From NCBI RefSeq assembly GCF_900104745.1, contig NZ_LT629732.1:3583981-3647980 (forward strand): a DNA stretch of 64,000 nucleotides, read 5' to 3'. The notes below the pieces were generated by a model. The model saw only the letters and a list, made by a program, of their open reading frames with translations. It was not told the DNA's origin and did no database searches. Shown piece after piece: positions 17,365 to 27,789 of this stretch. The stretch comes from Actinopolymorpha singaporensis. Lineage in GTDB: Bacteria > Actinomycetota > Actinomycetes > Propionibacteriales > Actinopolymorphaceae. The translations under genes and the position numbers were made by a program. Every line of letters starts with the position of its first letter. Positions within the stretch are counted from its first letter, which is position 1.

Positions 17365-19296
17365 ATGTCCGCAGTACCCACGCGTCGTCGTGTCCGCGCC
17401 GCCCTGGTCGGGCTCGTCGCCATGCTCGTCGGCCTGGCGCCCGCCGCGGTCGCTCACGCCCAAACGGTCGGCACCCAACGAGCCGGCGTCCAACGAGCCG
17501 GCACCGAAGCGGCTGACGGGCCGACCGCTGTGGCACGGGCGCGCGTGGCGGCCGACGTGCTGATGTCTTCGTACGACCCGGAGAAGGCGTGGTTTCCCTC
17601 CAGTTGGTGGAACTCGGCCGTCGCCTTGCAGACCATCGGCGACTACATGCAGCGGACGGGTGACCGGCGCTACCTGCCGCAACTGGACAACACCTTCCGG
17701 AAGGACCAGGGCAAGTTCCCGGCCGGTGAGTTGTCCGGTGACGAACTGTGGGGCAACTTCACCAGTCGCGCCATCGACGACTCCGAATGGTGGGGCCTGA
17801 CCTGGATCCAGGCGTACGACGTCACCGGCGACGCCAGGTACCTCCGCATGGCGGTCAAGATCGCCGAATTCACCAACGGGTACTGGGACGACACCTGTGG
17901 CGGCGGCGTCTGGTGGAACGCGGAGAGAACGTACAAGAACGCGGTGACCAACGGCCTGTACATCCGGCTGACCGCCGAACTGCACAACCGCGTTCCCGGT
18001 GACAAGCGGTGGTTGGCACGGTCACAGGCGGCGTGGGACTGGTTCGCCGGCAGCGGCATGATCAATTCGTCGGGTCTGGTCAACGACGGCCTGAACGACG
18101 ACTGTCACAGCAACGGGCAGACCGTGTGGACCTACAACCAGGGGCTGGCCGTCGGTGGGGCGCTCGAACTGTGGCGGGCGACCGGTGATCCGACGTTGCT
18201 GAGTACGGCGCGCCGGCTCGCCGACGCGGCGATCGACGGAGGTCTCACCACCGACGGTGTGCTGACCGAGGCCTGCGACACCCTCGATCGGACCTGTGAC
18301 GACAACGCCAAGCAGTTCAAGGGAATCTTCCTGCGCTACCTCATGGACCTGGCCGACACGACACGTGCCGACCGGTACAAGGCGTTCGTGGCCAGGCAGG
18401 CAGAGACCATCTGGGCGCAGGACCACGACGCCGCCGACCGGCTCGGTACGCGCTGGGCCGGTGGCACCAGTACCGATCATCCCAACGTGTTCGACTGGCG
18501 TACGCAGGCCAGCGCACTGAGCGCCCTGATCGCCGCGGTGCCCGTGCCGGCGCCGAAGCGTTCGCTGGCGGCGACCACCTCACCGGCTCAGCCGGTCGTG
18601 ATGCCGGTCGGCAACGGCTCCACGAAGCTCACTGTCAACGTCGGGTTGTCGGCAACCGGACCCGCCTCGGAGCAGGTGACCGCCCGGGTGACGGTCAGGG
18701 CGCCGGACGGCTGGACCGTCTCGCCCGCCTCCGGAACGGTCGTGCTGAGCCCGCGCGGCAACACGCACCCGGTCTACGGCACCTTCCCGGTACAGGTCAC
18801 GGTCCCGGCGACCGCAGAGGACGGCCACCACGACGTGACCGCGACGGTGACCGCGGACTCGGGGCTGTCCTTCGGTACGCGGTCTGAGGTGACGGTCGCG
18901 CACAAGATCGACTTCGACACCGGCACGGCCGCCGAGATGCCGTGGCTGTGGGACGCCGACGGGTCACAGAGCAACGGCGTCCAGAACCGCTTCGCCGACG
19001 GCAACCACTACTTCGTCTACAGGTTCCCCTTCCCGGCCGACACCGTGACGGCCCGGGCCACCGTCACCATCGACAACGAGTACGTCGTCGAGGCCAGCTC
19101 CGACGGCGAGCACTGGACCACCGTCGCGAAGGAGGCCCAGCGCGTCACCGACGGCTCCAACAAGGCCGACCAGGTGATCGACCTGACCGCGTACCTCGGT
19201 CCGGACAAGGCGACCTACCTGCGGGTGTCGGACTCGTTCCCGGACGACGGCTGGGGCGGCCGCGTCTACCACGTCACCGCAGCCTCCACGGAGTAG
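17365..19296 (+). CDS. Secreted glycoside hydrolase family 76 (alpha-1,6-mannanase-like) with C-terminal binding modules
   Basis: A 643-residue secreted enzyme. Residues 1-32 form a signal peptide ending AVAHA. The GH76 (alpha/alpha)6 domain covers about 55-390: FPSSWWNSA, the catalytic Asp pair Asp138-Asp139 in AIDDSEWW, GGGVWWN with YKNAVTN, and CHSNGQTVWTYNQG. GH76 enzymes cut alpha-1,6-mannan of fungal walls or actinobacterial lipomannan. Next comes an NPCBM-associated/Ig-like beta-sandwich (about 415-510) and a discoidin-like C-terminal domain (about 515-643), probably for substrate attachment. ATG 17365 is chosen because it starts the signal peptide. The 3' end overlaps the convergent methyltransferase by 23 bp. 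Confidence 0.88.
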   Translation: MSAVPTRRRVRAALVGLVAMLVGLAPAAVAHAQTVGTQRAGVQRAGTEAADGPTAVARARVAADVLMSSYDPEKAWFPSSWWNSAVALQTIGDYMQRTGDRRYLPQLDNTFRKDQGKFPAGELSGDELWGNFTSRAIDDSEWWGLTWIQAYDVTGDARYLRMAVKIAEFTNGYWDDTCGGGVWWNAERTYKNAVTNGLYIRLTAELHNRVPGDKRWLARSQAAWDWFAGSGMINSSGLVNDGLNDDCHSNGQTVWTYNQGLAVGGALELWRATGDPTLLSTARRLADAAIDGGLTTDGVLTEACDTLDRTCDDNAKQFKGIFLRYLMDLADTTRADRYKAFVARQAETIWAQDHDAADRLGTRWAGGTSTDHPNVFDWRTQASALSALIAAVPVPAPKRSLAATTSPAQPVVMPVGNGSTKLTVNVGLSATGPASEQVTARVTVRAPDGWTVSPASGTVVLSPRGNTHPVYGTFPVQVTVPATAEDGHHDVTATVTADSGLSFGTRSEVTVAHKIDFDTGTAAEMPWLWDADGSQSNGVQNRFADGNHYFVYRFPFPADTVTARATVTIDNEYVVEASSDGEHWTTVAKEAQRVTDGSNKADQVIDLTAYLGPDKATYLRVSDSFPDDGWGGRVYHVTAASTE

Positions 19297-20161
19297 GCCG
19301 CGTGCACTGGAGGTCGCGCTTCACCGAGGTCGCGCGCCCGAGGTAGTGGGCGAGTGCCGGGACGGTCCTGAACGACGCCATCAACGAGGCGAGCGCCTCG
19401 GCGTGCACCGGGTTGGCGGGGAGGTTGCGTCTGCGAGCACGAACAAGTGTGTTCTTGTCGGTCGCTCTCGAGGAGACAAGCTCGACGACATCCACCTCGT
19501 AGCCCTCCAGCTCGAGCAGCAATGCCCGCATGGCGTCGCCGGCCATGTAGGCCAGACGTTGCCTGAACACCTGGTGCCGGGTGATGGCGGTCGTCGAGGC
19601 GGCGTTGGCTCGGATGCTCTTCACCAGTGTCTGTTGGCAGCAGGCGACTGTCAGAATGTGCCGCGCACGCGTCTGCACTCCAAGGTGCATCGCCTTGTCG
19701 GTCGCGATGTCGCACGCATGCAGGGCCGTCACGACGTCGACCGGTGCGGGAACGGAGAGTTCGTCGATGTCGCAGGCATGAAAGTGCATGTTGACAAGAC
19801 CGAGCCTGTCGGCCGTGTCGCGGTGTTTCGCCATCAGCACGGCGTTCTTGTCCACGCAATGGATCTCCACGGGCCTTGGTTCGACCTTGGTGAAGAAGAG
19901 GGCGGTGGCGAGGCCCAGGTGACAGTTTCCCGCACCGCAGTCGACGAAGGTCAACCGCCGGCGACGCGAGTATCGGCGGACCTCCGCCTGGATCACGTCG
20001 ACGAACGCGACGACCTGCTCGAGCTTTCTCTGCTTGTCGGTGTACCCACGAGGCGCCGGAAGGGCCAGATCGAGCTGTTCGCCGAACCATGCCAACCGGT
20101 CGCGGTGATTCTTGAACGGACGCAACGAGGACTCCCTTGAAGGGGAGGCGTGCAGTGTCAT
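19274..20161 (-). CDS. SAM-dependent methyltransferase (Methyltransf_32 type)
   Basis: A 295-residue protein with a class I methyltransferase core: motif I FVDCGAGNCHLGLATALFF, acidic post-motif VDKN, and motif CDIDEL. The sequence resembles the PF13679 group that includes eukaryotic METTL25-like proteins; bacterial members are mostly uncharacterised, with RNA methylation suspected. Start ATG 20161 has AAGGGGAG-like purines upstream; the frame is open further upstream but there it only shadows the dehydrogenase gene. Its last 23 bp overlap the GH76 gene tail-to-tail. Confidence 0.72.
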   Translation of the reverse strand: MTLHASPSRESSLRPFKNHRDRLAWFGEQLDLALPAPRGYTDKQRKLEQVVAFVDVIQAEVRRYSRRRRLTFVDCGAGNCHLGLATALFFTKVEPRPVEIHCVDKNAVLMAKHRDTADRLGLVNMHFHACDIDELSVPAPVDVVTALHACDIATDKAMHLGVQTRARHILTVACCQQTLVKSIRANAASTTAITRHQVFRQRLAYMAGDAMRALLLELEGYEVDVVELVSSRATDKNTLVRARRRNLPANPVHAEALASLMASFRTVPALAHYLGRATSVKRDLQCTRPTPWRLR

Positions 20162-20472
20162 GCGCCGTTGCCGTGTCCTGAAGGTGCCTCGGCATCCAGA
20201 CTGCTGGTTGTCATCGAGGCGAGTTGCCCACCGCGTCGACCACGACGACCGCTCGCCTCCGGCCGGGCGAGCGGCTGGCTCCCAGGCACGATGGACAGGC
20301 CTCCGCGACGCCGACGCGTCGTGGAGGTGGCAGAGCAGTCTGTGTCGTTCGCGGTGCCTGAGCCGGAGGTGGGCATGCCGACTCAGGCTGGTTCTCCTCT
20401 CGAGGTGGCAACTCGAAGTCCGGAGCCAGTATCGAGACCAGGCCGCTGCCCGTCGAGTCCTTTTTCGGGGCC
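20162..20472. other. Non-coding gap with terminator-like hairpin behind the dehydrogenase gene
   Basis: I see no convincing gene in these 311 bases. At 20249-20274 there is a perfect 9-bp inverted repeat, CCGCTCGCC and GGCGAGCGG around an eight-base loop. It lies downstream of the leftward dehydrogenase gene and could end its transcript, though no T-run follows. The promoter of the methyltransferase must lie between this hairpin and 20161. Confidence 0.5.
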
Positions 20473-21687
20473 TCACGCCCGACGAGACACAGTCACCGTC
20501 ACGTCGTCGTACTTGCCGTCCAGTACGTCGTCGAAGTTCACCGGCCGGCCGAGAGTGGCCGAGACGTACATCGAACGCACCAGTGCCAGCGACAGCAGCG
20601 CCTCCTCGGCCGTGACCAGCGGCCGGCGGTGCTCGCGGATCGCGGCTGCGATGTCGTCGTACTGGCGGGTGTGGCCGGCGGCGAAAGTGTCCGGCTGGTT
20701 GCGGCTGCCCGCGAACTCGTCGCCACCGGGTCGCCGGCCGAGCACCGTCTCGACCTGGTTGCCGATGGTCTTGGCCTCGCGGAGGTTGGCCGAGACCTCG
20801 CCGTCGCCGGCGTGGAAGTAGCGCAACTCGTCGTTGTCCTGGATCGCCGAGCCCAGTGATCCGTGTACCTGTATCCGCGCGGTCAGCCCGGGGTAGGCGG
20901 CCGTGGTCATGTGGATGACCGCGAGGGCTCCCGACTCGAAACGTACGGTGGCGGTCGCGGTGTCCTCGATCTCGATCCGCTCGTGGTCGAGTTGGGCGAT
21001 GTGGGCGTGGACCTCGACCGGCCGGCCACAGAACCAGCGCAGCAGGTCCACGGTGTGGATTCCCTGGTTCATCACCGCACCGCCACCGTCCAGAGCCCAG
21101 GTGCCGCGCCAGTCGCCGGAGTCGTAGTACCCCTGGCTGCGATACCACGCCATGCTCGCGACAGCGGAGGTGATCCTGCCGAACCTGCCCTCCTCGATCG
21201 CCTGGTGGATGAGCGCACTGCCCGGATCGAAGCGGTGCTGGCTGATCACCGAGACGACCTGACCGGACCTCTCGACCCGCGCGACGCGCGCGGCGAACTC
21301 GCGGCTCTTGGCGACGGACACGTCCAGTGGTTTCTCGATCACCATGTGCAGGCCGGCGTCGATCAACTCGAGGGCGTTGTCGATGTGGTAGCCGCTGGGG
21401 GTACAGATGACACCGAGGTCCACCGTGCCGGACGCGACCGCCTCGGCGATCGAGTCGTAGACGACCGGTTCGACGGCCCCGAGAGCAACCACCTCCTGAG
21501 CGGCCCGTTCCGCCGCCGTCCTGTCGACGTCCACCAGCGCGGTCACGGTGAAGTCGGGGTGCTGGGTGAGAACCTCGGCGTGGAGCGTGGCGATCGTGCC
21601 GCAGCCGATGATCAGCGCGCGGACGGGGGCATCGGTCCGGCCCGGCGCGGTCCGGTCCGTCGCAGTGGTCGTTGAGGGTGTGCTCAC
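20473..21687 (-). CDS. Gfo/Idh/MocA-family NAD(P)-dependent sugar dehydrogenase
   Basis: A 404-residue oxidoreductase. The N-terminal Rossmann fold has ALIIGCGTIATLHAEVL and the acidic residue of VDVDR; the EKPLDVS motif (Lys conserved in catalysis) follows at about residue 119, and the C-terminal domain carries WALDGGGAVMNQGIHTVDLLRWFCG, the family's substrate/His motif. It oxidises or reduces a sugar, inositol or derivative; the substrate is unknown. GTG start at 21687. It is a single gene, with no transporter beside it. Confidence 0.9.
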   Translation of the reverse strand: MSTPSTTTATDRTAPGRTDAPVRALIIGCGTIATLHAEVLTQHPDFTVTALVDVDRTAAERAAQEVVALGAVEPVVYDSIAEAVASGTVDLGVICTPSGYHIDNALELIDAGLHMVIEKPLDVSVAKSREFAARVARVERSGQVVSVISQHRFDPGSALIHQAIEEGRFGRITSAVASMAWYRSQGYYDSGDWRGTWALDGGGAVMNQGIHTVDLLRWFCGRPVEVHAHIAQLDHERIEIEDTATATVRFESGALAVIHMTTAAYPGLTARIQVHGSLGSAIQDNDELRYFHAGDGEVSANLREAKTIGNQVETVLGRRPGGDEFAGSRNQPDTFAAGHTRQYDDIAAAIREHRRPLVTAEEALLSLALVRSMYVSATLGRPVNFDDVLDGKYDDVTVTVSRRA

Positions 21688-21881
21688 GAGACGTCGGTCC
21701 TGTCGTCGTTGTCGCTGTCCTGTTGGCGTTCAGGTCTTCGTCGTTGGAGGTCGTTCATCGTACTTGTCGAGCCTGTGCTTGCGGTGTACGGCTTCGCCCG
21801 GGCCGGCCGTCCAGTACCGGCGGACGCTGCGGAACGCACCGGGGACGCTCGGCGAGACGCTTCCGTGAGTGCCTGGCTTCT

Positions 21882-22778
21882 CTATGTCACGCCGTCGTGC
21901 TGCACGCGCTGGCTGGACGCCGGCGAGACTGTGACGAGCGGACAGTGCGCATGGTGCAGCAGCGTCTGGCTGACCGATCCGAGCAGCATGCCGGTGAACC
22001 CACCGAGACCTCGGGCACCGACCACTATGAGGCCTGCGCGGTTGGAGAGACGGACAAGTACGCCGCCCGGATGCCCAACCATCAGTTGGTCCTCTATCCG
22101 GAGTTTGGGGAACCGGTGGCGCCAGCCACTGAGAGCGTCGGTGAGGAGGCCGTGCCCATTCGAGGTGTCTCCTGTCGCCGACTGCGTGCTCCGGCTGGGG
22201 TGATGGTGGACGACATGGACCGCAAGCAGCCGCCCGCGTCGAACAGTTGCCTCCTGGACGCCGACCCTCAGGGCTGCGGCTGCCAGCGGCGAGCCGTCGA
22301 CTCCGACGATGACGAGACGGTCATTGCGTTCGGTGGGAGCGATGCCGCGCACGATGGCGACCGGTGCCTGGGCTCTGGCGACGAGGGAGACCGCGGTGGA
22401 GCCGGCCACCATGTCACCGACGGCGCTGTGGCCGGCGGCGCCGACAACGACGTACGACGCATCACGGCTTTCTCCGGCCAACAGCGGTAGCGGAAAGTCG
22501 CGTACCACTGCGGTGCTCACTGCGACAGCAGGCGCGGCGGCGCGAGTGGTCGCCGCCGCCTCGCGGACAAGCAGGCTTGCGTGCGAGCGCAGTCTGTCTT
22601 CGGTGTCCGTCCCCCACAGTCCGGTCGGCACTCGCAGGACAGACTCGGCGAACCCGTGGACGATCCGCAGCGGTACGTCGTGCAGGGCGGCTTCTCCGGC
22701 TGCCCATGCCGCAGCATCGAGGGCGCTCTCGGACCCGTCGACGCCCACGACGATCGGGCGCGCGTCAGGTGTCGCCAT
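21882..22778 (-). CDS. Universal stress protein with two UspA domains
   Basis: A 298-residue tandem UspA protein. Each half opens with a VVGVDGS/VIVGVDGS strand and closes with the ATP-binding loop G-x2-G-x9-G-S/T (GAAGHSAVGDMVAGST in the first, GARGLGGFTGMLLGS in the second), so both domains should bind ATP. Double UspA proteins of this form are typical of actinobacteria and belong to the DosR dormancy regulon in mycobacteria. It sits in a stress island with Acg-like, DoxX and DevR/DevS-like genes. AAAGG lies about nine bases before ATG 22778. Confidence 0.92.
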   Translation of the reverse strand: MATPDARPIVVGVDGSESALDAAAWAAGEAALHDVPLRIVHGFAESVLRVPTGLWGTDTEDRLRSHASLLVREAAATTRAAAPAVAVSTAVVRDFPLPLLAGESRDASYVVVGAAGHSAVGDMVAGSTAVSLVARAQAPVAIVRGIAPTERNDRLVIVGVDGSPLAAAALRVGVQEATVRRGRLLAVHVVHHHPSRSTQSATGDTSNGHGLLTDALSGWRHRFPKLRIEDQLMVGHPGGVLVRLSNRAGLIVVGARGLGGFTGMLLGSVSQTLLHHAHCPLVTVSPASSQRVQHDGVT

Positions 22779-22879
22779 CCGATCGCTGCCTTTCGCCAGA
22801 TGCCACCATGGACGCGGACCGGGTGTCCCTCAAGCCCCAGTTCTCACGATTCCGCAAGCCGGCCGGAGGACGGACTGGC

Positions 22880-22950
22880 AACGGTCCTTCGCCTGTCCCG
22901 CCGAAGGTCCCGGCATGGGTCCGGGACATTCGTCGTGTCCGGCCAGAATG
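22880..22950. promoter_or_regulatory. Cluster of GTCC/GGAC half-sites upstream of the universal stress gene
   Basis: Within 70 bp there are repeated GGTCC, TGTCCC, GGTCCC, GGGACA and TGTCC words. GTCCCGG and CCGGGAC form a perfect inverted repeat at 22907-22927 with a seven-base spacer. DosR/DevR sites contain GGGAC and GTCCC half-sites, but here the main pair is in the opposite orientation, so regulation by the nearby DevR-like protein is only a suggestion. Confidence 0.35.
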
Positions 22951-23020
22951 CGACTTCTACCCATCCCACACCGGTGGCCGACAGCGACAACCACAGGATT
23001 CGCAGACGAGGGCGGAGATT

Positions 23021-24022
23021 TCATGGCGTCTCGTCGTCATGAAGTACGAACGCCTCGACCGGTCGGCGTGGCGTGGACGGCACATCGCGACCACGGCCGA
23101 GCCGCAGGACCGCCTGCGGGGCAGTGGGGCCGGCACCCGGGTCGTACAGCAGTTCGCGGAGCTCCTCGTGTTCGATCAGTTGGTTGAGCAGTGACGCGGC
23201 GAGGCCGTGTCGGGTGGCGAGGAGGAGAACGCGTTGCAGTGCCTGGCCCGCCACGAGCCAACTGCGCGGGCTGTCCTCCGCTGTCGCCAGGACCGCCAGC
23301 TGCGGGTGGTCCTCGAATCTCGCGGTGGCGCGAGCCCGGTCGGCCGGGTCGACGGCGAGATCGCGAACAGGGCTGGGCACGTCGGCGGAGCGCGGACCAA
23401 GTGACGCCAGGGGTACGCCGTCATGGTGTCGTTCGCCGCCTACCCAGCAGCCTCGTTCGACGATCCGGTGGAGGTCGTGCTGCTCGGCATGGTCGGCGTC
23501 CGTGGCGAGGTGCTGGAGCCAGCGAACCTGGCGGTCGTTCGCCCAGTACAGCCGCGCACTCTCGGCGGCAGCCGCCTGCGCGAGTTCATGCCGCACGGCG
23601 GGTTCGATGGCGTGGTCGGTGAAGGGGTGCCGGTTGGTTCGACGGCGAGGGATGGACGGGAACAGCCCTGCCAGCTCGGTGCCCTCGCCGCTGCCGGTGC
23701 CGAGGGTCAGCCGTGCGGCCAGCGTGGGCCGGCACGTATCAGGGAGCAGCACTGTCGTGGTTCGAAGTGCGAGCGTCGCGGCGGCGACGCGCAGGTTGAG
23801 TACGGCGGCACCCACGCCGATCAACGTCAGTCTGCCGTCAGGGTCCTCGGCGGTGAGCTCCCGCGTGACGTCGCGGTGGACCTCTACGGTCCGGTGCCGG
23901 AACCCGAACAGCCAAGGCTGGGTGTTGTGCATCGAAGGTGCCAGGACCGCCGCACGGACGAGCAGTTCACGTTCGGCTGCGGTCAGCTCCGGGCCTTGCG
24001 TGTTCGCGGTTGTGGTTGTCAT
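23021..24022 (-). CDS. Acg-like nitroreductase-family protein
   Basis: A 333-residue protein with the nitroreductase fold split in the way seen in mycobacterial Acg (Rv2032): APSMHNTQPW near the N terminus, RRRTNRHPF in the middle and GHGLAASLLNQ-type helices near the end (RHGLAASLLNQLIE). Acg proteins bind FMN but often lack classical nitroreductase activity and may sequester flavin. ATG 24022 is preceded by AGGGGCGA. Its neighbours are a universal stress protein, DoxX and a two-component system, suggesting a role in hypoxic or redox stress. Confidence 0.83.
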   Translation of the reverse strand: MTTTTANTQGPELTAAERELLVRAAVLAPSMHNTQPWLFGFRHRTVEVHRDVTRELTAEDPDGRLTLIGVGAAVLNLRVAAATLALRTTTVLLPDTCRPTLAARLTLGTGSGEGTELAGLFPSIPRRRTNRHPFTDHAIEPAVRHELAQAAAAESARLYWANDRQVRWLQHLATDADHAEQHDLHRIVERGCWVGGERHHDGVPLASLGPRSADVPSPVRDLAVDPADRARATARFEDHPQLAVLATAEDSPRSWLVAGQALQRVLLLATRHGLAASLLNQLIEHEELRELLYDPGAGPTAPQAVLRLGRGRDVPSTPRRPVEAFVLHDDETP

Positions 24023-24157
24023 GTCGGCGCTGTCGCCCCTTTCACCTGCCGCGGGGCCGCACGGCGTACGGCCGGAGGTCCAGGCTGTGTGCCGTGGAAC
24101 CCCGGCCGGTGCGTCGTTCACGTGATCCCCCGTCGCGGTCCGGATGTGGATTCGGGC

Positions 24158-24787
24158 TCAGCTCAGCCAGCGGCTGTGGCGGACCAGTCCGATCCGGGCC
24201 CATGCCCGGCCGAGGCCCCAGACCGCGCCGGCGTCGGCGACGGCGAAGAGGATCAGGAGCAGGGCGTAGAGGAGGTGGTAGTCGACGAGCGGGTTGGTCG
24301 ACATGGTGGGAGTACCGGCGGAGCTCAGGTGCGCCATGGGCCATTCCGCGGCCCACATGAGGACCATCATGATCGAGCCGGCAACCGCGGCGAGGCGTAG
24401 CCCGATGCCGGCGATGACGGCGACGCCGACACCGAGGAGCCCCAGCATGAACAGCCAGTCGGCCCAGCCGGCGCCTGCCCAGCTGTGGAACATGGACTGG
24501 AGCGGTCCGGCCTGGACACTGCCGAGAAATCCCTTGGTCGGCGAGCCCCCATGAAGCCAGGAGCGCGCCGACGGCGTGGCGTAGTTCCAGCCGAACAGCT
24601 TGTCGGCGAAGGCCCACAAGAAGACGAACCCGAGGGCGATACGCAAGACGGCGAGCACCCTCCTGGTACCCACCGACATGGACCCGCCACTCTCTGCATC
24701 GGTGGTCGCGGAGCCTGGGGCGGTCTGCTGCTGCCCCGGCAGAGACGGGCTCCGGTGAGGGCGGGGCGCTTCGTGGCGGATGGTCAT
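24158..24787 (-). CDS. DoxX-family membrane protein
   Basis: A 209-residue membrane protein with about four hydrophobic segments after a 37-residue polar N terminus. The family signature (VLAVLRIALGFVFLWAFADKLFG) is present. DoxX proteins are quinone-linked membrane components; in mycobacteria they help cope with oxidative stress together with partner redox proteins. AGAAGGAAGG lies about six bases before ATG 24787. It lies between the response regulator and the Acg-like gene, all leftward. Confidence 0.85.
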   Translation of the reverse strand: MTIRHEAPRPHRSPSLPGQQQTAPGSATTDAESGGSMSVGTRRVLAVLRIALGFVFLWAFADKLFGWNYATPSARSWLHGGSPTKGFLGSVQAGPLQSMFHSWAGAGWADWLFMLGLLGVGVAVIAGIGLRLAAVAGSIMMVLMWAAEWPMAHLSSAGTPTMSTNPLVDYHLLYALLLILFAVADAGAVWGLGRAWARIGLVRHSRWLS

Positions 24788-24922
24788 GATGGCCTTCCTT
24801 CTGTGGGTCGTGAACCATGCACCAGAAGCATCTCGCCGCACCATGGGCCGGTACTGCGGGCAATGTCCCTTTCTGTCGTAGCCAAATGGCCCTGTCCCAA
24901 AGGCCCGTTTGGCACGGGCGGC

Positions 24923-25576
24923 TCAGCGGTCGTGCCCGGCGTTGCGACGGAGTTCGACGGCGAACACCGCGGCCTCCGTACGGCGCTCCATACCGAGCTT
25001 GCGCAGGATCGCGGAGACGTAGTTCTTCACTGTCTTCTCGGCGAGGAAGAGGTCCTTGGCGATCTGCTTGTTGGTCAGGCCGTCGGCCACGAGTTCGAGA
25101 ATCTCGCGTTCTTTCTCGGTCAGCGTCGCGTACCTCGGGTCCTCCGGTGGCGGTTTGCGGAGCCGGTCGAGGACCGCCGCTGTGAGCGCGGGGTCGAGCA
25201 TGGACCCGCCGGCGGCGACGTGGCGGATGGCGGCCAGGATCGCGTTGCTGTCTATCTGCTTGAGAAGATAGCCGGCCGCTCCGGCCATGATCGCGTCGAA
25301 GAGAGCCTGGTCGTCGGAGTACGACGTGAGCATCAGGCACGCCGGCGGCGGCTCGGTCGCAGCGCGGATCTCCCGGCAGACCTCCACGCCGTTGCCGTCC
25401 GGAAGGCGTACGTCGAGGATCGCGACGTGCGGGCGGAGGGCGGGTACGCGGGCGCGGGCCTGGGCCGCCGTACCGGCTTCCCCGACCACCTCGATGTCCG
25501 GCTCGTCGTGTAGCAACTCCCGGATGCCGCCTCGTACCACTTCGTGGTCGTCCACCACGAACACGCGAATCGTCAT
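24923..25576 (-). CDS. NarL/DevR-type response regulator
   Basis: A 217-residue two-component response regulator. Receiver domain residues 1-120 with acidic pocket VVDDHE, phospho-acceptor Asp in AILDVRLPDG (about residue 54), and Lys in GYLLKQID; LuxR/GerE HTH at about 150-210 (LTEKEREILELVADGLTNKQIAKDLFLAEKTVKNYVS). It resembles DevR/DosR in layout and length. ATG 25576 starts directly at the receiver. It is divergent from the GAF histidine kinase at 25723, its probable partner. Likely targets are the stress genes in the same island. Confidence 0.92.
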   Translation of the reverse strand: MTIRVFVVDDHEVVRGGIRELLHDEPDIEVVGEAGTAAQARARVPALRPHVAILDVRLPDGNGVEVCREIRAATEPPPACLMLTSYSDDQALFDAIMAGAAGYLLKQIDSNAILAAIRHVAAGGSMLDPALTAAVLDRLRKPPPEDPRYATLTEKEREILELVADGLTNKQIAKDLFLAEKTVKNYVSAILRKLGMERRTEAAVFAVELRRNAGHDR

Positions 25577-25701
25577 GGTCACAGCTTGGTGCATGAGCAC
25601 GGTCCCGAGAAGGGCCGTCCGAGCAAGCCTCCGAACCGATGCCTGCGCCGGTCGCTGTGTCCGATCCGGCCAGGCTCGTAAAGACTGGCGCGACTTCATA
25701 G

Positions 25702-27426
<1,725 letters not shown>

Positions 27427-27427
27427 C

Positions 27428-27470
27428 AGCCCCGGCTGCCTGCTGTCGCTCGTCGTTGGACGCCGGGGCT
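27428..27470. terminator. Bidirectional terminator-like hairpin
   Basis: AGCCCCGGC (27428-27436) and GCCGGGGCT (27462-27470) are perfect 9-bp arms. They sit between the rightward histidine kinase and the leftward nucleotidyltransferase, touching the latter's stop codon. There is no T-run, as is common in actinomycetes. Confidence 0.55.
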
Positions 27471-27787
27471 CAGGTCGCGGAGTACACCACCTTCCCCGAC
27501 GTCGACACGCTGTGCAGGAACGAGTGCTGGACCTTTCCGTACTCCTCCATCTCCTCCGGGGTGTGGACGTGGATGTCGACGGGCACCAGACAGCCGGCCA
27601 GCAGGGGACGCAGGGCGTCCGCCCGACGTGAGGGCGGGAGGGGCGTGTCCACGACCACGCACAGGTCGAGGTCGCTGCGGGCGCCGGCCGTCCCCTTGGC
27701 GTAGGAGCCGAACACGATGACCTTCTCGGGCCGGATGCGCGCGACCACCCGCGCCACCAACGCGTCGATCTCTTCGGCGGTCAGCAT
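27470..27787 (-). CDS. Small nucleotidyltransferase (MNT/pol-beta type), last gene of the Tc operon
   Basis: A 105-residue protein with the minimal nucleotidyltransferase signature GSYAKGTAGARSDLDLCVVV, that is GS...DxD with the two metal-binding aspartates; a third acidic residue is in PVDIHVHT. Proteins of this kind transfer nucleotides to proteins or small molecules, and MntA antitoxins of HEPN/MNT pairs are relatives; no HEPN partner gene is visible here. The ATG lies 2 bp behind the stop of the giant TcA gene, so it is translated from the same mRNA. A link to toxin function is inferred from operon position only. Confidence 0.82.
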   Translation of the reverse strand: MLTAEEIDALVARVVARIRPEKVIVFGSYAKGTAGARSDLDLCVVVDTPLPPSRRADALRPLLAGCLVPVDIHVHTPEEMEEYGKVQHSFLHSVSTSGKVVYSAT

Positions 27788-27789
27788 CG

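Noticed and set aside
24788..24922. Possible canonical DosR box between the DoxX and response regulator genes
   Set aside because: Words like TGTCCC and TTTGGGAC are present, but the second halves do not match the 20-bp DosR palindrome; too degenerate to call.
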